Source: an uncultured Collinsella sp. (lineage in GTDB: Bacteria > Actinomycetota > Coriobacteriia > Coriobacteriales > Coriobacteriaceae). Taken from it: 8,041 bases of DNA. Under the pieces are notes generated by a model. That model was not told where the DNA came from. It did no database searches and saw only the letters and a program-made list of their open reading frames with translations. Positions 7,003 to 8,041 of the stretch are shown here, in pieces (position 1 is the first letter of the stretch; every line of letters begins with the position of its first letter). Made by a program: the position numbers and the translations under genes. Location: positions 1 through 8,041 of the forward strand of contig URTP01000093.1 of the NCBI GenBank assembly GCA_900550835.1, written 5' to 3'.

Positions 7003-8041
7003 TTAGGAACGGGTTGCGGCGAGCACCTGCGCAGCCTTTTCACGCGCCCACGCATCGATGTCGCGAAGCTGCTCAAACGAATCGACCACCTGCATATCGT
7101 GGGCGTCCATGCAGGATTCCACAATGCGATCGATATCGGTAAAGCTGCAGCCATCGTGCAGGAAGGCATCGACGGCGACCTCGTTGGCGGCATTGAGCAC
7201 GCACGGCATGGTGCCACCCGTCTTGCCGGCACGCTCGGCCAGTGCCAGACAGCGGAAGGTATCCATGTCGGCAGCATCAAACGTGAGCTGCCCCAGCTCG
7301 CGGAAATCGATACGAGGCGCCGGAGTATCCCAACGCTCGGGATACGAGAACGCGAACTGGATGGGAATACGCATGTCGGATGCACCGAGATGCGCCATCA
7401 CGGAGCCGTCGGCGAACTCGACCATAGAGTGAATCTTGGACTGACGCTGCACGACCACGTTAATGAAATCGAGGTCGCAGTTAAACAGATGCATGGCCTC
7501 AATGCGCTCCAGGCCCTTGTTCATGAGGGTGGCGGAGTCAATGGTGATCTTGGCACCCATGGCCCACGTGGGATGCGCGAGGGCATCGGCACGCGTCACG
7601 CGATCGAGCTCGTCGCGCGTGCGGCCAAAGAACGGACCGCCCGAGCAGGTGAGCCAAATGCAGTGGGCCTCGCGCGGGTTCTCCCCCAGATAGCACTGGT
7701 AGATGGCGGAATGCTCAGAGTCGACCGGAATAAGCTGGCCCGGTTGCGCCAACGGCATAAGCAAGTCGCCACCGACGACGAGGGACTCCTTGTTGGCAAG
7801 GGCAAGGCGCTTATTCGAGGTCAAGGCCGCATGGCTCGCCTCGAGACCGGCGGCGCCCACAATAGCGACGAGCACGCAGTCGACATCGTCGCGACGCGCG
7901 AGCTCGCAAACCGCCTGCGCGCCAACGCCGAGCTGTGTGCCCTCGGGCAACTCCTGCAGCACGGCGTCATCGCCATGAGCGACATCGGCAACGGCAACCG
8001 CCGGAACCGAGACCTCGCGGGCAGCGGCCACGAGCTCAGAG
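7003..8041 (-). CDS. dxr: 1-deoxy-D-xylulose 5-phosphate reductoisomerase, 5'-truncated by the window edge
   Basis: Dxr (IspC) rearranges and reduces DXP to MEP with NADPH, the second step of the MEP pathway. The frame stays open to the edge (preceding codons read Ser-Glu-Leu-Val), so the GTG at 8031 is internal. By alignment with E. coli about 43 residues are missing, including the NADPH-binding glycine motif. Visible motifs, counted from the codon at 8031: LANKESLVVGG (78-88); DSEHSAI with metal ligands D104 and E106 (E. coli D150, E152); SGGPF; HPTWAMGAKITIDSATLMNKGLE, whose last Glu is the third metal ligand (E231); IHSMVEF with the important His (H257); NAANEVAV near the C-terminus. The normal HPQS before IHSM reads QRQS. 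The gene ends in TAA, 25 bases before the rseP ATG. Confidence 0.96.
   Translation of the reverse strand, partial: SELVAAAREVSVPAVAVADVAHGDDAVLQELPEGTQLGVGAQAVCELARRDDVDCVLVAIVGAAGLEASHAALTSNKRLALANKESLVVGGDLLMPLAQPGQLIPVDSEHSAIYQCYLGENPREAHCIWLTCSGGPFFGRTRDELDRVTRADALAHPTWAMGAKITIDSATLMNKGLERIEAMHLFNCDLDFINVVVQRQSKIHSMVEFADGSVMAHLGASDMRIPIQFAFSYPERWDTPAPRIDFRELGQLTFDAADMDTFRCLALAERAGKTGGTMPCVLNAANEVAVDAFLHDGCSFTDIDRIVESCMDAHDMQVVDSFEQLRDIDAWAREKAAQVLAATRS

Noticed and set aside
8029..8031. GTG at 8031 as the dxr start
   Set aside because: In-frame codons continue upstream to the edge, and the NADPH-binding N-terminus expected of Dxr would be missing.

Overview
The window looks like a chromosomal stretch from a high-GC member of the Actinomycetota. 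The best guess is class Coriobacteriia (Collinsella or a close relative), judged from codon use, protein style and gene order; no taxonomic marker in the window proves this. It holds six protein genes in two convergent groups. No RNA genes, mobile elements, CRISPR arrays or long repeats were seen.

Plus strand, 1-2625: the C-terminal two thirds of adhE (bifunctional aldehyde/alcohol dehydrogenase, 5' end outside the window), then an 88-base gap with a strong GC-rich hairpin, then a complete small kinase-fold gene of the aminoglycoside/choline phosphotransferase superfamily whose substrate is unknown.

Intergenic 2626-2797: two tandem terminator hairpins between the convergent groups. One is bidirectional. 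The other is a better hairpin in minus-strand RNA and appears to end the proS transcript.

Minus strand, 8041 down to 2798: a tight operon in the order dxr (5' end cut by the window) - rseP - ispG - proS. Dxr (second step) and IspG (penultimate step) belong to the MEP isoprenoid pathway. RseP is a membrane-embedded site-2 protease and ProS charges tRNA-Pro. Spacings are 25, 13 and 0 bases. The ispG ribosome-binding site overlaps the rseP stop codon, and the proS ribosome-binding site lies inside the last codons of ispG, so translation is probably coupled.

The most interesting item is in RseP. Between its HExxH helix and its PDZ domain sits an insert of about 110 residues that includes a segment resembling a winged helix-turn-helix, in a part of the protein expected to face the cytoplasm. 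Smaller points are a changed HPQS motif in Dxr, an extra cysteine beside the IspG iron-sulphur ligands, complete avoidance of AAA lysine codons in adhE, and the orphan kinase behind adhE. No clearly new multi-gene system was found; most of the window is conserved housekeeping.
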